Below are positions 48,010-58,657 of a stretch of DNA of 64,000 nt, in pieces. Both the position numbers and the translations under genes were made by a program. A model generated the notes under the pieces. That model searched no databases. It worked only from the letters and a program-made list of their open reading frames with translations, and was not told where the DNA came from. The stretch is from Vitrella brassicaformis (taxonomy: Eukaryota > Sar > Vitrellaceae), in assembly GCA_001179505.1 (NCBI GenBank), contig CDMY01000356.1:406539-470538 (forward strand), in the 5' to 3' direction. Position 1 is the stretch's first letter. Every line of letters begins with the position of its first letter.

Positions 48010-49554
48010 ATCGTGTGGTCAGGTGGGCCGCCAACACCCCCGCCGCGACGTCATCAACTGGCTCATGGGCGGCATCAAATACTGCGACAAGTGAGTGGAG
48101 TTGCCTGCGCGCACACGAGGCACAACCCCCCTCACTGGTTGTGCCCGTGTGGTGTGTGTCGTGTGCAGGTTGCTCACAGTGTCGCCGACTTACGCCAAGG
48201 AGATGATGGAGGGTCCCATCAAGGGCGTGGAGCTCGACCAGCTTGTCAACGCCAAGGGCGGGTACGCTGGCATTTTGAACGGTATCAAGGATGCGGTGTC
48301 GCCGGACTCCGAGACCCTCGTCAAGACGGCCAAACTCCCGGGCACATTCAACGCCGGCACACTCGAGAAGAAGGTACTCACAGCCACAGACGTACATGTG
48401 ACACCACACACCAAGACACAACAAGCATGTGTTGTGTGGTGTCATGTGTGATCAGGCTGAGCACAAAGCCGCCCTGCAGAAGAAGTGCAAGCTGCCCATC
48501 AACCCCGCCGTGCCCCTCTTCATGTTCATCGGACGACTCGACTTCCAGAAGGGGGTATGTCAGTCATGTCCCACACAACTCGCACACGGAGCACACCCCC
48601 ACCCCCACCCGCCCGCCTCCTGACGTGACGTGTATGCGGTTGTGTTGGTGTTGGTGTTGGTGTTGGTGTCTGTGGTCAGGTTGACATCATGTTGGACGCG
48701 TTGGAGGACGTTCTGCCGACGGAGGACTGCCAGGTGCTCGTCGTGGGTCAGGGCCGCGAGGACCTCGTCGAGCAGGTCCTCAAGATGGCCAAGAAGTACC
48801 CAAAGAAATTCGACGCCGAGATGAACTTCAAGGGTATGCATGACGCCCCAGCCACATAGGACGAGAGCAGCTGGCCATCGGTGTTGTGATGTGGTGTGTG
48901 ATGCAGGCACCGACAAGTACCTGGTGTACTCGGGTTCTGACTTCGCGTTGATGCCGTCGCGCTACGAGCCGTGCGGCCTGGTGCAGATGGAAGGCATGCG
49001 GTTCGGCGTGCTGCCCCTCGTCACGCCCACTGGCGGCCTCAAGGACACCGTCGAGGACGCAGTCACAGGTAGGCACCTTACACACACTACACAGACACGG
49101 AGACGGGGAGAGGGAGAGGAGCCGAATGAGCGTGTGATATCTGTGTGTCTGTCTGTTTATGGTGGTGTGTGTGGTGTTGTGCAGGTTTTGTGATGGAGGA
49201 CGAGGTCGAGCAGGAGACGGTGGTGACTCCCGAGTCGTGCAAGATCGTGGCCGACAGCATCCGCCGGGCCATCCAGAGCTACAAGAACACCTCCCAGATC
49301 GACTCGATGAGGAAGAACGCCATGGCCCTCGCAAAGAAATTCTCGTGGAAGCGGGCAGCGAAGGAGTACATCTCGGTGAGTCAGTCAGTCAGCACATATA
49401 CCCGCACACTGCATGCAACCAAGCAAGCACACGACTGACTGTGTTGTGCGTGTGTGTGCTGTGTCTGCAGACTTTTGAGAGCATGGGAGTGGTCGACGTC
49501 ATGTCGACGACGGGCAAGGGCGACGGCTCGGTGGGACCTGACCTCATCAACTAG
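46927..49554 (+). CDS. GBSS: Starch synthase, GT5 family, GBSS-like, cytosolic
   Basis: Ten exons join in phase to 554 residues: 46927-47398, 47560-47666, 47788-47910, 48023-48090, 48169-48373, 48456-48554, 48680-48833, 48907-49068, 49185-49375 and 49471-49554. The glucosyl-nucleotide loop KTGGL is at residues 35-39 ([19 protein letters not shown]), followed by [60 protein letters not shown] and the second TGG motif (TPTGGLKDT). The whole catalytic domain is present and of normal length. There is no signal or transit peptide before residue 20, unlike plant plastid GBSS. That fits cytosolic, UDP-glucose-using starch synthesis in red-plastid lineages (family knowledge). It elongates amylose-type alpha-1,4-glucan. 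Substrate preference is inferred. Confidence 0.93.
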
Positions 49555-52430
49555 ACTCACCCACTCTGACTGACTCACTCCCTTCCACTTCACTCACTCT
49601 GTCTCACTGGCTCGCTCACTCACTCATGTATGTATGTCTCCTTGCCTTGCCTGCATTGCTGCATTTGCCACTGTCTGCCTGTCACTGTCTGTCTGTCTGT
49701 CTGTCTGTGCGTCTCTCCATCTCTCTCGCTGCCTGGCTGTCCATCTCGCTGTCTGGCTGGCTGGCTGTCATGTGCCACAGTTTTGTGCTTACGTCGTTGA
49801 GCGATGACCGTGCGTGCAGTGTGCTTACGTGAGTGCGTCCATGCCATGGGTGTCTGTGGTCTCTGGCCTCTGATGTGTGCAATACATCGCATAGCATGGC
49901 ATGTGGATGGACTCGATGAGGGAAGAACCAAGTCGTTTTTTCCACACCTACTCACACACGTGCGCACACACTCATACGGACATGTACACACACCCACGTA
50001 CAGAGACACACACGTGTGTTCACACGATCGCATGTATACATGCGTACAGTCGCTGCACGAGAACATTCCTTCATGGATGTGTCTCCCTCTGTCTTGTCCC
50101 GCTCTCGCCTTGGCTGAGCAAGATGAAACGTGGTAGGGAGGGAAAGACGTATTCGTGGAGGAGTGAGGCTGGTCGACAGTATGCTACGCACCTTGCAGGT
50201 ATGCACTGATCGCATGTGATTCGCTCCAGTTTTGTGAAAGAAAGACAAACGGCAGAGGGTCTGCGCTGATGCTATTCTCTTCTGTGTGGAGGCTGCTGGC
50301 TGGCTGGTTGGGGGCGAGAGAGAGAGAGAGAGAGAGAGTCTCCTCTGTCTGTCTATCTACTTGTGTTCATTTATTACATGCCTCCATACATACTACTCCT
50401 ACCTACCTACTGGCTTGTAATGCCCGACTCCCTGCCTGCCTCTCTGTCTGTCTCCCGAAGGGACTGATATGTGTCATACCAATCGGTTCATCACTCACTC
50501 ACTGGCTTTATCCAACCAGATGCATAGGCAGACAGATCTCGCGAGGCAGGCCAGGCCGTGTTTCCCCTTTTCCATTCCATTCGACAGCCCATGCAGCAGG
50601 CCAGGCAGCAGATTTTCTTTCCGTGGCCTCCTCGCCATGCCATGTATTATCCTCCTTACCCTCGTGACCAATCTACGTCTACCTGCCTTGTGCCCTGCAG
50701 GAATTGACCACACATTGATGACACGGGCATTTTTCACTTTTTGCTTAGGGAGGCTCTGCCAGGCCTGCCTATGGATTTTCCTCCTGTTGCTTTCCCTGAT
50801 GAATGCTCATGTGGAGAATGAGAACGAATTCGGTGGCTGGCCATGTTTCCGCCGTCCCGCCCCTTCTCTTGATCTACCTACCCATCTGTGTATCTCTTTC
50901 GCTCCCATCTACACTCCACTAGCATTTTTCTCTTTACGGCTGGTGCGTGGCGTGCGTCGATGTGATGGTTATGATGTGTGCTCGTGGATGCGGGTGGTGG
51001 TGGTCTGCATAACGAAGCGAAGAGCGTGCTATGCTGTGTGGTATGCACGATGCACAGGCTGCTGGTTACTTTTCCTTCCTTCTTCACCCTGCTGACTGAC
51101 TGACTGACTGACTGACGGTTGCTTTGAATCAATGCCTTTCATTTCTCCCTCCCGAGACCTTCCTCACTCTGAGCTATTTTTCTGCTCTCCTCTCCCATGC
51201 GTATACTTCATGGATGACTGCATGCACTCGTTCCCTCCATGTCTGTCTGTCTGTCTGTCTGTCTGGGTCTGTCTGTGTCTGGCTGACTGGCTGCTGTGTG
51301 TGTGTGTGTACGTATATATGTATTTGTGTGGATGGGTGGGTGTCCATATGTCTGCCGAGTGGATGTGTGAGTGTGTGTCTCTCCGACGACGGGTTGCATG
51401 GCTTTCGGTCTGAGAGTGCCTGCCTATCTGCCTGCCTGCCTGCCTGCCTGCCTGTCTGGGTGGAGATTGATTGATATGTGTCACGACAATTCATGAACTA
51501 CGGTCTGTCTGTCTGTCTGGCTGTCTGCTTGTCCTGGACGAAACACTCACTACACTCCTATCTCCCTCCCTCCCTCCCTGCCTACCTACCTGCCTACCCG
51601 TGTGCCGCTAGACGTACCTTCCGGTCTGTCTCCTCCCTCGGCCGGCCCCCTGTCTGGATGGATGGATGGATGTCTGATTGATCAATGTCTGACTGATCCA
51701 TGAATGGAATGAATGCTGCGCTGTACATAGGTCCTTTCATTCAATTTTGCTGCTGCAGACAGACAGACTTAGCCATGCACTTACTTGCACGCATCTGCCC
51801 ACCTATCTACCTGCCTTGGTACCCATCCATCCATTCATACGCGTGCATTGCATTGTGTACCAGTCAGTCACGTCAAGTCAGCCACTTGGTGCCAGGAGGC
51901 CACCATGCATCAGACAGACAGACAGGCAGGCAGACCACACCTATCGCGTCTGCGCCTCGCCTGTGGTTGCGTGTCCACTGTCCACCTTTTTTGTCGGTTG
52001 GTTGCTTGTGTATCTACCACACGCGGCGCGGCACCCAAACGCGACGTGCGATGATCCATAGATACAAACCTAGTCAGACGAGGGATGGGTTGACTGGTTT
52101 GAGAGTGAGGAATGGACGGAGCAGCCGAGAATGGCATGCATAGCAGACTCGCACACAGACAGACACGGGAGGAGTTGAGGGACGCAGGCAGGCAGGAAGG
52201 CATCAAGAGAGCAGCGACGAGAGCTTAGCTTCGTGAGCTCATTTTCCCCAGCTGTTCGTGTCGTGCACTCAGTCATCGTTGGGTGTCATGGATGGATGGA
52301 TGGATGGATGGCCGGAAGCATGGATGGGATGGATGGATCGTTGGAAGGAAGTGAACCATAGTTGTGTGTGCCGCAGAGGGGCGGGAGGCGGGTGACTCAG
52401 TCAGGGGACTTATGATGTGACGATCTATTC
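49555..52430. other. Gene-free spacer dense in simple repeats
   Basis: This is the largest gene-free stretch in the window. It is packed with (tctg)n, (ctcc)n, (ggat)n, (acac)n and (agag)n tracts: for example 49681-49710, 50320-50338, 51240-51268, 51420-51450, 51655-51672 and 52290-52310. Open frames up to 208 codons (50469-51095) are repeat-driven and have no domain. No tRNA or conserved RNA fold was recognised by eye. Confidence 0.6.
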
Positions 52431-52587
52431 ATGTCATGTTCTCAAATCCTCAAGACATCTTGCCGCGCACCGACGTCTTGCACTGGGCCATCGCATCCCT
52501 GTCTGGATGAAAGGCGATCCATGCGGATCTCCCTCTCACAGGAGCTCGCAGAGGCTTTGCAGAAGATCTCTGCAGCGGCTGATATGG

Positions 52588-53703
52588 ATGCGTCGTGTGG
52601 CGGCACAGTCCAAAGACGCCTTCCGGTTCATTCATCGCCAGGTGCCGCACGTGATAGCTGCCCTCAAGCCGCGAGAGATCGGCCACCTGCAGAAAGCCCT
52701 GCAGGCCTCAGCACATTTCGCGCAGCTGCAGTCATCCCAGGCGGCAGATCATCACGAGAGGTGGCGATTGGAGCAGCGGGAGAGGGCGTCGCGGGGCGAC
52801 TGGGGAGCAGAGGATGGAGAGAAGAGGCTGATGAACGTGTATCATGACCTCTTTGTGGCATTTCTGGAGCTACCGGGCCTGCACCCATCGCCGCTGCGAG
52901 GCTTCTGTGCAGAAAAGGTGACGGCACTACCAGGCGCACCATGCAATCAAAACACAGGTGGCTTTGCTGCTGTGTGCTTGGCTCTGCAGTTCTCCTTCTC
53001 GGTTCCGTCATGGGCGGCTCTCAGTCGTCTGAGTGCAAGGTTTCTCTCCATCGTGGAAGTCGGAGCAGGTGGGGAAGGAATGTTATGGAATGGTGCACTG
53101 TAAACCACTCAATCATCCACCCATCAGATCCATCCATTGAGTTGGTGTCATTCCATCAATTCATGCCATGCCATGCCATGCCATGCCATGCAGGCACGGG
53201 GTACTGGTCGTCTCTCCTGCGCTCCCTCGGCAGCGACGTCATTGCAGTCGACGCGTGCACCGAGGCAGAGCACCGCTGGACCATACAGTACGGACGCTGG
53301 CACCCCGTCCGACACAAACAGGGCAGCCAACTCTTCTCGAAACCAGCAGGCCTTCTGCCGGCAACGGCAACAGCAGCACCAGTGGCAGTGAGGGAGAGCG
53401 AGCCCAATGAGCTGCATTCCCGTGCGCTTTTGTACTGCTGGCCGCGGGGCAGCCCCCCACCAGGCCTGGACGGCTATCGCGGGCAGCATGTGGTGCTCGT
53501 CGGCTGCGACGACGCGGAGGGCGTAGGGGGCATCATGGCGACAGGCGAATGGGAAGTGGAGGAAAGGTGTGTGAGGACGGCAGGAACCATGAATCGATCG
53601 TGGTACGGTGTTTGTGTGGGTTTTTTTGGTCAGGATGTCGCTGCCCCAGTGGCCCGACATAGGCGATGGCGTGTGGACCTTCAAGAGGAAAGGGACGGGC
53701 TGA
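52588..53703 (+). CDS. SAM-binding (methyltransferase-like) protein
   Basis: Three exons, 52588-53068, 53194-53566 and 53634-53703, give 307 residues from ATG 52588. The N-terminal half is helical (FIHRQVPHVIAALKPREIG). The junction at 53068/53194 rebuilds a glycine-rich motif I (IVEVGAG joined to TGYWSSLLRSLG), followed by VIAVDACTEAEHRW, the motif II acidic residue of class I methyltransferases. Later blocks RALLYCWPRG and QHVVLVGCDD, then a C-terminal SLPQWPDIGDGVWTFKRK, recall a conserved but uncharacterised family in algae, plants and oomycetes (from memory). The intron between exons 1 and 2 ends in a (catgc)n repeat. The start is uncertain: ATG 52507 in the same frame would add 27 residues, and an alternative frame at 52521-52600 also looks coding. 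Confidence 0.65.
53163..53193 (+). repeat. (atgcc)n pentamer repeat abutting a splice acceptor
   Basis: Five to six perfect atgcc units run straight into the catgcag acceptor of exon 2 of the methyltransferase-like gene. Confidence 0.85.
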
Positions 53704-54125
53704 CAGACTCATGTAGATGGATGGATGGATGGATGGATGGCTGGATTATCGAGAGTGTCTATCTGGTGGCTGTGCTGAGTCATCAGGGACATCACTTAAC
53801 GGTTTTTTGACTGACTTGATGTGGGGCGAGAAGCAAACGTCATCATTGCCTCACAGCATCAAGACAGACAGACATCAGTCGTGAACGGGTTGCAGGCGAG
53901 CGACCCGCACACGCGTCCTCAAGCCTACAAGAAAGCTTCGCCATAGCATGGCGAGACATCTTTGTAGGTGTTGTGGACGCATACGCCAGCCACGCTCCCG
54001 ACGCAGCACGTCAACTTCTCTCGCACACCAACAAGGAAAAAAACTGCGCAAGCAAGCCAATCTATTCACAGCGCGGCGTTGACCTCCACACACGAATCAA
54101 TCCGCCCCATCAATTCATTGCTCCC
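53704..54125. other. Convergent intergenic region between the methyltransferase-like gene and TAF11
   Basis: 422 nt, with (gatg)n just past the stop and no gene recognised. Confidence 0.5.
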
Positions 54126-54803
54126 TCATTGCAGCCTGGCTATCTTGGGGTTCCCCGTCGCCCCGCCCATTCTCAGCCCCAACACTTGCTCCCCGCCCCC
54201 CACTCTGTCACACTCCCTCCCCTCTCCCTTTGCCCCATCAGCAGTGCCTAGTGCCGGGCACTGCAGCAGCCTGGCGGCCTCCTGGATGTGGTGCGTCAGG
54301 ATCGCAGTAGCAGGGGCACCCTCGGCATCGTCGCTGCTCTTGGCGTCGTCGGCCGCAGCAGCGGAGGATGGGGCGGCGGAGGCCTTCTTGTCCGTCGTCT
54401 GCCGCTGTGCGAGTGTCTTGGCGCCTTTGATGACCTCGGCGATGAACATCTTGGTCGCGCCACTCATCAACAGAACGAACCGGTCCGCACTGAACAGACA
54501 GGGAGGTGTGACCAATCCATCCCTTTTCCGCTTGTGCGAGCGTGGGTCTGACCTTTCTCGTTCGAGCGGTCGTTTGTTGAGTTTGGCCGTTACGATTTCC
54601 TTGACGATGGAGCTGGGGAAGCTGCTGTTGAGCACGGCATGCTCACATGTGCCGATCTCGTCCCCCTCGCCCTCGGCTGCCTCATCCGCCTCCGACGCGT
54701 CTGCATCTCCGTCGCCGGAGCGGTCATCGCCGGAATCCCTATCCTTCGCCGCAATGTCATCCTCTGCAATCGCAATGTACATCGGCGGAGCGCCGGACGT
54801 CAT
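54126..54803 (-). CDS. TAF11: TFIID subunit TAF11 (histone-fold)
   Basis: Two exons, 54803-54553 and 54489-54126, join in phase 2 to 204 residues. The first ~60 residues are acidic disorder (DSGDDRSGDGDADASEADEA). The histone fold follows: alpha-1 FPSSIVKEIVTAKLNKRPL, central helix RFVLLMSGATKMFIAEVIKG (the family's conserved MSG-K-F-EV block) and alpha-3 HHIQEAARLLQCP. TAF11 pairs with TAF13 through this fold inside TFIID at RNA polymerase II promoters. An Ala/Ser/Asp-rich loop separates alpha-2 and alpha-3, longer than in animals. The start MTSGAPPMYIA is the first ATG in frame after the divergent promoter. The C-terminal ~45 residues are Gly-rich and could include a missed intron. Confidence 0.85.
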   Translation of the reverse strand: MTSGAPPMYIAIAEDDIAAKDRDSGDDRSGDGDADASEADEAAEGEGDEIGTCEHAVLNSSFPSSIVKEIVTAKLNKRPLERERSDPRSHKRKRDGLVTPPCLFSADRFVLLMSGATKMFIAEVIKGAKTLAQRQTTDKKASAAPSSAAAADDAKSSDDAEGAPATAILTHHIQEAARLLQCPALGTADGAKGEGRECDRVGGGEQVLGLRMGGATGNPKIARLQ

Positions 54804-54961
54804 GGTGAATGGATGCGGTTGCGGGAGATCTTCGTTGCCACTTGTTCCACAATGAATATGCTCTCCGCTCAAGGAAAAATCAAGTCTCCAAGGCGCCAAA
54901 CACCGACAGCGATCCACTCTTCTGCGAGCTCAAAGAGGAATGACCTCAAAGAGGTAGGGCG
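54804..54961. promoter_or_regulatory. Divergent promoter between TAF11 (-) and the P-loop NTPase/SAP gene (+)
   Basis: Only 158 nt separate the two start codons. The segment is duplicated, in degraded form, at about 58470-58615, where it again lies just upstream of a plus-strand gene. No TATA-like box is evident. Confidence 0.5.
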
Positions 54962-57277
54962 ATGCTGCGGTGTTTTTCCTGTCTGCTTATGGTCGGGACG
55001 GTCACCGCACTTGCCAGTGCATCCGGCTCCGGTCTTTCTTCGTTCCTGCATGGCCAGCAAGCCTGTGGCAACCTGATGGCGCGGCCGCGGGGTCGTCGCC
55101 TTCGCATGATGAGCCAAGCACCTCCAGGTGATCAAGCACGAAGAGGGAGAGAGCAGATGAGATGCATGCCTTTCCTCCCTGTGTGTGGTCTGTGTGTGGG
55201 CGTGCGCAGCTGGGGGACGAATCGACTTGAAGCGTGGTGACTTGCTTGACTTGGACAAACTCCATGACAAGACGCGAGCAGGAGTGCCATCCATCTATCC
55301 AGCTGCCGGCAGTCCCGAGTACTTTGTTGGCAATGACCACCTCGAGTTCACCGCCACACTCGCCAAGATTACCTACTGGTACGAGAGGGACGGCTTCAAC
55401 CCGCGTATTCCCCCGATGGCGGTGACGCGCCATGTCCGTGGCGGCAAAACACGCTTCTTGCAAGAAATTGGGATGGCGCTGCACAAGAAGGGAGTGCCGG
55501 TTGTGCTGATATCCTTCAACGACCAGACTGCTAAGATCGAAAGGTTGGAGGAGGATGCGTCACTAGAGCAGCAACTGCTTTGGCGGATCAGCTGGGCGGC
55601 GGCCACTGATGAGGCGCGGGAGCTGATGGATAACGACTTCAAACTGTGGGTTGAGAGAATGGTCCCCAGCTACGAGGTGGTGCGCGAGCGGCTGGAGAGG
55701 CAAAACTGTGTGCTGTTGATCGACGAACTGAACAGTGAGTGGGCGGGCTGGGCGCCACGCATTCACGCGCAACATGCATCCATGCCTGCATTGCGTGTGC
55801 GCGTGTGTTTGTGTTTGTGTTTGTGTGTGTGTGTGTGTGTGTGCGTGTCAGAGCTCATTACTGACGACCTTCGAGACAAGCAAGAGGGAAAGGACTTGGC
55901 TGATCTTCTCAAGAGGCGGTTCGTCGACCCCCTGGGGCGATATCTTGTGTTCTCGAGCCACATCACTGCCACAGGCAACAAGCTGGTGAAATTCATGCAC
56001 AGTCCAAGCGATCGTGATGTCATTAGACCTCGCCTGCCTATCATCAAGACACTCGAGGACGCAAGACGGCTCGGCGTGCCTGGCGGTGCTACGAAAGGTT
56101 CTCTCTGCTATCTCGGGCTCGCACCTGCGCTGGTGCATGACACCTACAACATCCATAAGCGCAATGTCGAGGGCTGCATCAAGAAGCGTTTTGAGAAGCT
56201 GGCACTACCGCCTCTTACTGACGAAACCGTGAAGGCCGTCGTTATGACAAATGTATGTGGGCAAGAGGAGTATGCGGAGAAGCTGGGTGAGTGGTCGCAG
56301 GCCTTGGATGCATTCGACGGGAGCGACGCTGCAATGCACGGGAGCGACGCTGTGTCGGTATTGTACACCTGGCCCCCTTGCTACCTTGCGGCCGCCTGTG
56401 ACAAATTGTGTAGGCCCAAGACCGTCAATCCAGCTTTTCGTCGCGGTTTGGTCTTCATTGGCAAGAGTTTGCGAGAGCTGATTAAGGCACCGGAGGGCTC
56501 AGGCCGCGAATGGAAAGGAGTTTGTGCTGCAGTCGTCGTCATGCGGATGATGCAGAGCGATATCGCGCGACAGTTCCCCTCACTCCTTCCCAGCAAACAC
56601 AATAACCAACCAACCAACCAGCTACAGCCTAAATGCCGACGCGAGAGACCTCTTACCGCCAGAGCTTCTGTCAGGATGCCGCTTTGGGGGCGTCATTGAA
56701 GTTACTCCTGAAGAGGGCAGGACATTCAAGAGAACGGATGGTTCGGCAGACATTCCCTATCTCCGCGAACTGCTCGAGGCGGATATGAGCAATGACTCGA
56801 CGGGGCTCTGCGATGGGACGGTGGCTGTCTTCGTAAAGCCTGCCGTCTCCGCATTCCCTCAGTGCGATTTTTTCATCCTTATGTGTCGATCGGCATGTGG
56901 ACAAGATCTGGGGCATGCACATCAAGACGGCGAGAAGGAAAACGCGTGGCCTGCTAATGGCTCGCCCCTCACCTGACGTCGACTTCTCAGCGTTGATCGG
57001 CGACGAGTCAACATCTAGGCACACGAAAGCGAAATCGAGCTCAGAGTGGACCGTCGCCTCTCAGGCAGCGATTCTCTCTCTCCTTGGCACCTCGGCAAGA
57101 CGTACATACCCTCCCAATATGCTCTTGGACCCTCGAGAAGGCTACTTAAGGGAGCTGACCCCAGAGACGATAGACAAGATGCGTGTAAAGGAGCTGAGGG
57201 AGTGCTGCAAAGAAGCGGGGTTACTAGTGGGGGGCAAAAAGGCCGAGCTGCAGGCGAGGCTGCTCGAGTATATATAG
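54962..57277 (+). pseudogene. Signal-peptide P-loop NTPase with C-terminal SAP domain; reading frame broken twice
   Basis: Exon 1 (54962-55127) encodes a signal-like leader (LRCFSCLLMVGTVTALASAS) then an Arg-rich stretch. Exon 2 (55210-55734) has a divergent P-loop (HVRGGKTRFLQEIGMAL) and a Walker B-like NCVLLIDELN. Exon 3 starts 55852 and carries YLVFSSHITATGNKLVKF and RRLGVPGGATKGSLCYLG. The frame ends at TGA 56697-56699, but coding-like sequence continues in the +1 frame (LNADARDLLPPELLSG) right after an (acca)n tract at 56603-56618. A second shift falls near 56840-56890. The last frame ends in a SAP domain (VKELRECCKEAGLLVGGKKA) at 57277. The NTPase part recalls multicopy RHS/Crinkler-type P-loop proteins; SAP domains bind AT-rich DNA. 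It could be a pseudogene, a contingency locus or an assembly error. Confidence 0.55.
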
Positions 57278-58448
57278 TCGCCGCCGTCAGTCAGAGGGGG
57301 GGGAGGGAGGGATTGGGAGAGCCTTGTGATTTCGTGTGTGTATGTGTGTGTGTGTCTGGTATGGGACATTTCACTACTGATGAATTGGACGTACGTATGT
57401 GCACATAAGACTCGCCCCATTCTGGGTGACATTCTGTCGAATCTCTGTAAGCGTGATGAAGCGTGTGGTTTCTCACGGCAATGAGTGCGTCATTCACACG
57501 CACACACACACTTAGACACGCACATACACGCACACACGCATATAGATTGGTTTCCTTTTCGGTCTTCGATTCCATCGAGTGCATGTCACCTTCTCATCAC
57601 TCGGGTGACTCACTCAAGTAAGCCACAAATGCGATCTTGAGTGTGTCACCATAGATCACTTGGGGGTGCTGGCCAGAGATTCGAGCCAGCGACCATGACA
57701 GTCCATGCAGTAAGGGGCTACCACTCCTTAAAAGACACCCGTCTTGGAGGGGCGGGCATCAGGAGGGTGGATACGGCCTCGTGCTCCCAATCGTCACGCT
57801 CGCCCCTGACAGACAGGCAGATGCACCAAAGCAGCAAGGAGATACTCCCTGTCATCGGCTACTGACTTGTACAGCAGTTGTGGCGTCGCATCTGTCGTGT
57901 TGAGGGTCGCTACTTCTTCGAGCATCCCTCTTCGAGGTGGCCTGTGGTGGTCTTGTCTGTCTTCGACCAACGTACCCATCTCTGCACACAGACAGACAGA
58001 CAGGCACCCAGAGAGAGGTGACAGCTCATCCGACGACCTTCTGGCTGCTCCTGGCTGCCTGTGTGGCCGTCCGTTCTGTGAGCCTCTCTGCTGCTGACTT
58101 GTGTGCCCTCTGGTTGATACCTAGTTGACTGACCTGGAGGACCTCCACCCGCTGAGGGGTGACGCCACAGGGGCTCACAGGTCACAGAGGCTACGGACGC
58201 TTGCTGCTGCTGCTAAAGTCTGCTGGCCGGCGGCTCGGTATTCCTGACCCACTGATGGCAGTTAAGAAGGTCGTCACTCGGGCCGTCCTTGCCAATCCCC
58301 AGCCCAGATCTTGTCCACACGTGAATCTGCGTCGATGAAGAGAATCCCGTCGGCATTTTTGATCTGCCTCACGCCACCACTCAGGCTGCCTGCTGTGCCC
58401 TCTACGCCTTCTGCTGTGCATCCATCGCCGGAGTCCACATCTACCGCC
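57278..58448. other. Intergenic region after the broken NTPase gene
   Basis: Contains gtgt/acac repeats at 57330-57355 and 57495-57540. A tRNA-like block at ~57663-57740 fails as a tRNA. No gene was recognised, although the minus-strand TAF11-like frame begins at its right end. Confidence 0.5.
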
Positions 58449-58615
58449 GGCGCAATGTACATCGGGGGAGCGCCGACGTCGTGGTGAATGGATGCAGTCG
58501 CGGGAGATCTCCGTTGCCGCTTGTTCCACGATGAATGTGCTCTCAAGGCAGATCAAGCCTCCAAGGCTTCAAACACTGAAGCGATCCGCTCTTCTGCGAG
58601 CTCAGCCAGGCAGCG
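58449..58615 (-). pseudogene. Degraded duplicate of the TAF11 5' end and its upstream region
   Basis: Plus-strand sequence here aligns with 54771-54945. Shared blocks are atgtacatcgg[cg]ggagcgcc, ggtgaatggatgc, gcgggagatct and cgctcttctgcgagctca (the latter as cactcttctgcgagctca). On the minus strand it still encodes GAPPMYIA followed by an acidic DSGDG stretch, as in TAF11 residues 4 onward. The TAF11 ATG (cat on +) reads cgt here, a one-base change to ACG, and one g is missing nearby. No histone fold follows: the frame ends at 58274 after unrelated sequence. The result is a promoter plus dead N terminus. Confidence 0.75.
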
Positions 58616-58657
58616 GGAGGGGGGAAGGGGAAGAGCGGCCGCAGCTATCTTCGCAAG

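Noticed and set aside
50469-51095. 208-codon plus-strand frame in the 49.6-52.4 kb spacer
   Set aside because: It is Cys/Leu/Phe/Ser-rich from ctcc/tctg repeats, with no domain and no splice-consistent partner.
49555-52430. Possible transposable element in the large spacer
   Set aside because: No terminal repeats, target-site duplications or transposase/reverse-transcriptase motifs were seen on either strand; it is microsatellite DNA.
57663-57740. tRNA-like sequence on the minus strand (A-box-like aaggagtggtagc, B-box-like ggctcgaatc)
   Set aside because: The acceptor ends pair for only five to six bases, the T-arm stem does not close around a seven-base loop, and no anticodon arm with T33 and a five-base stem can be folded.
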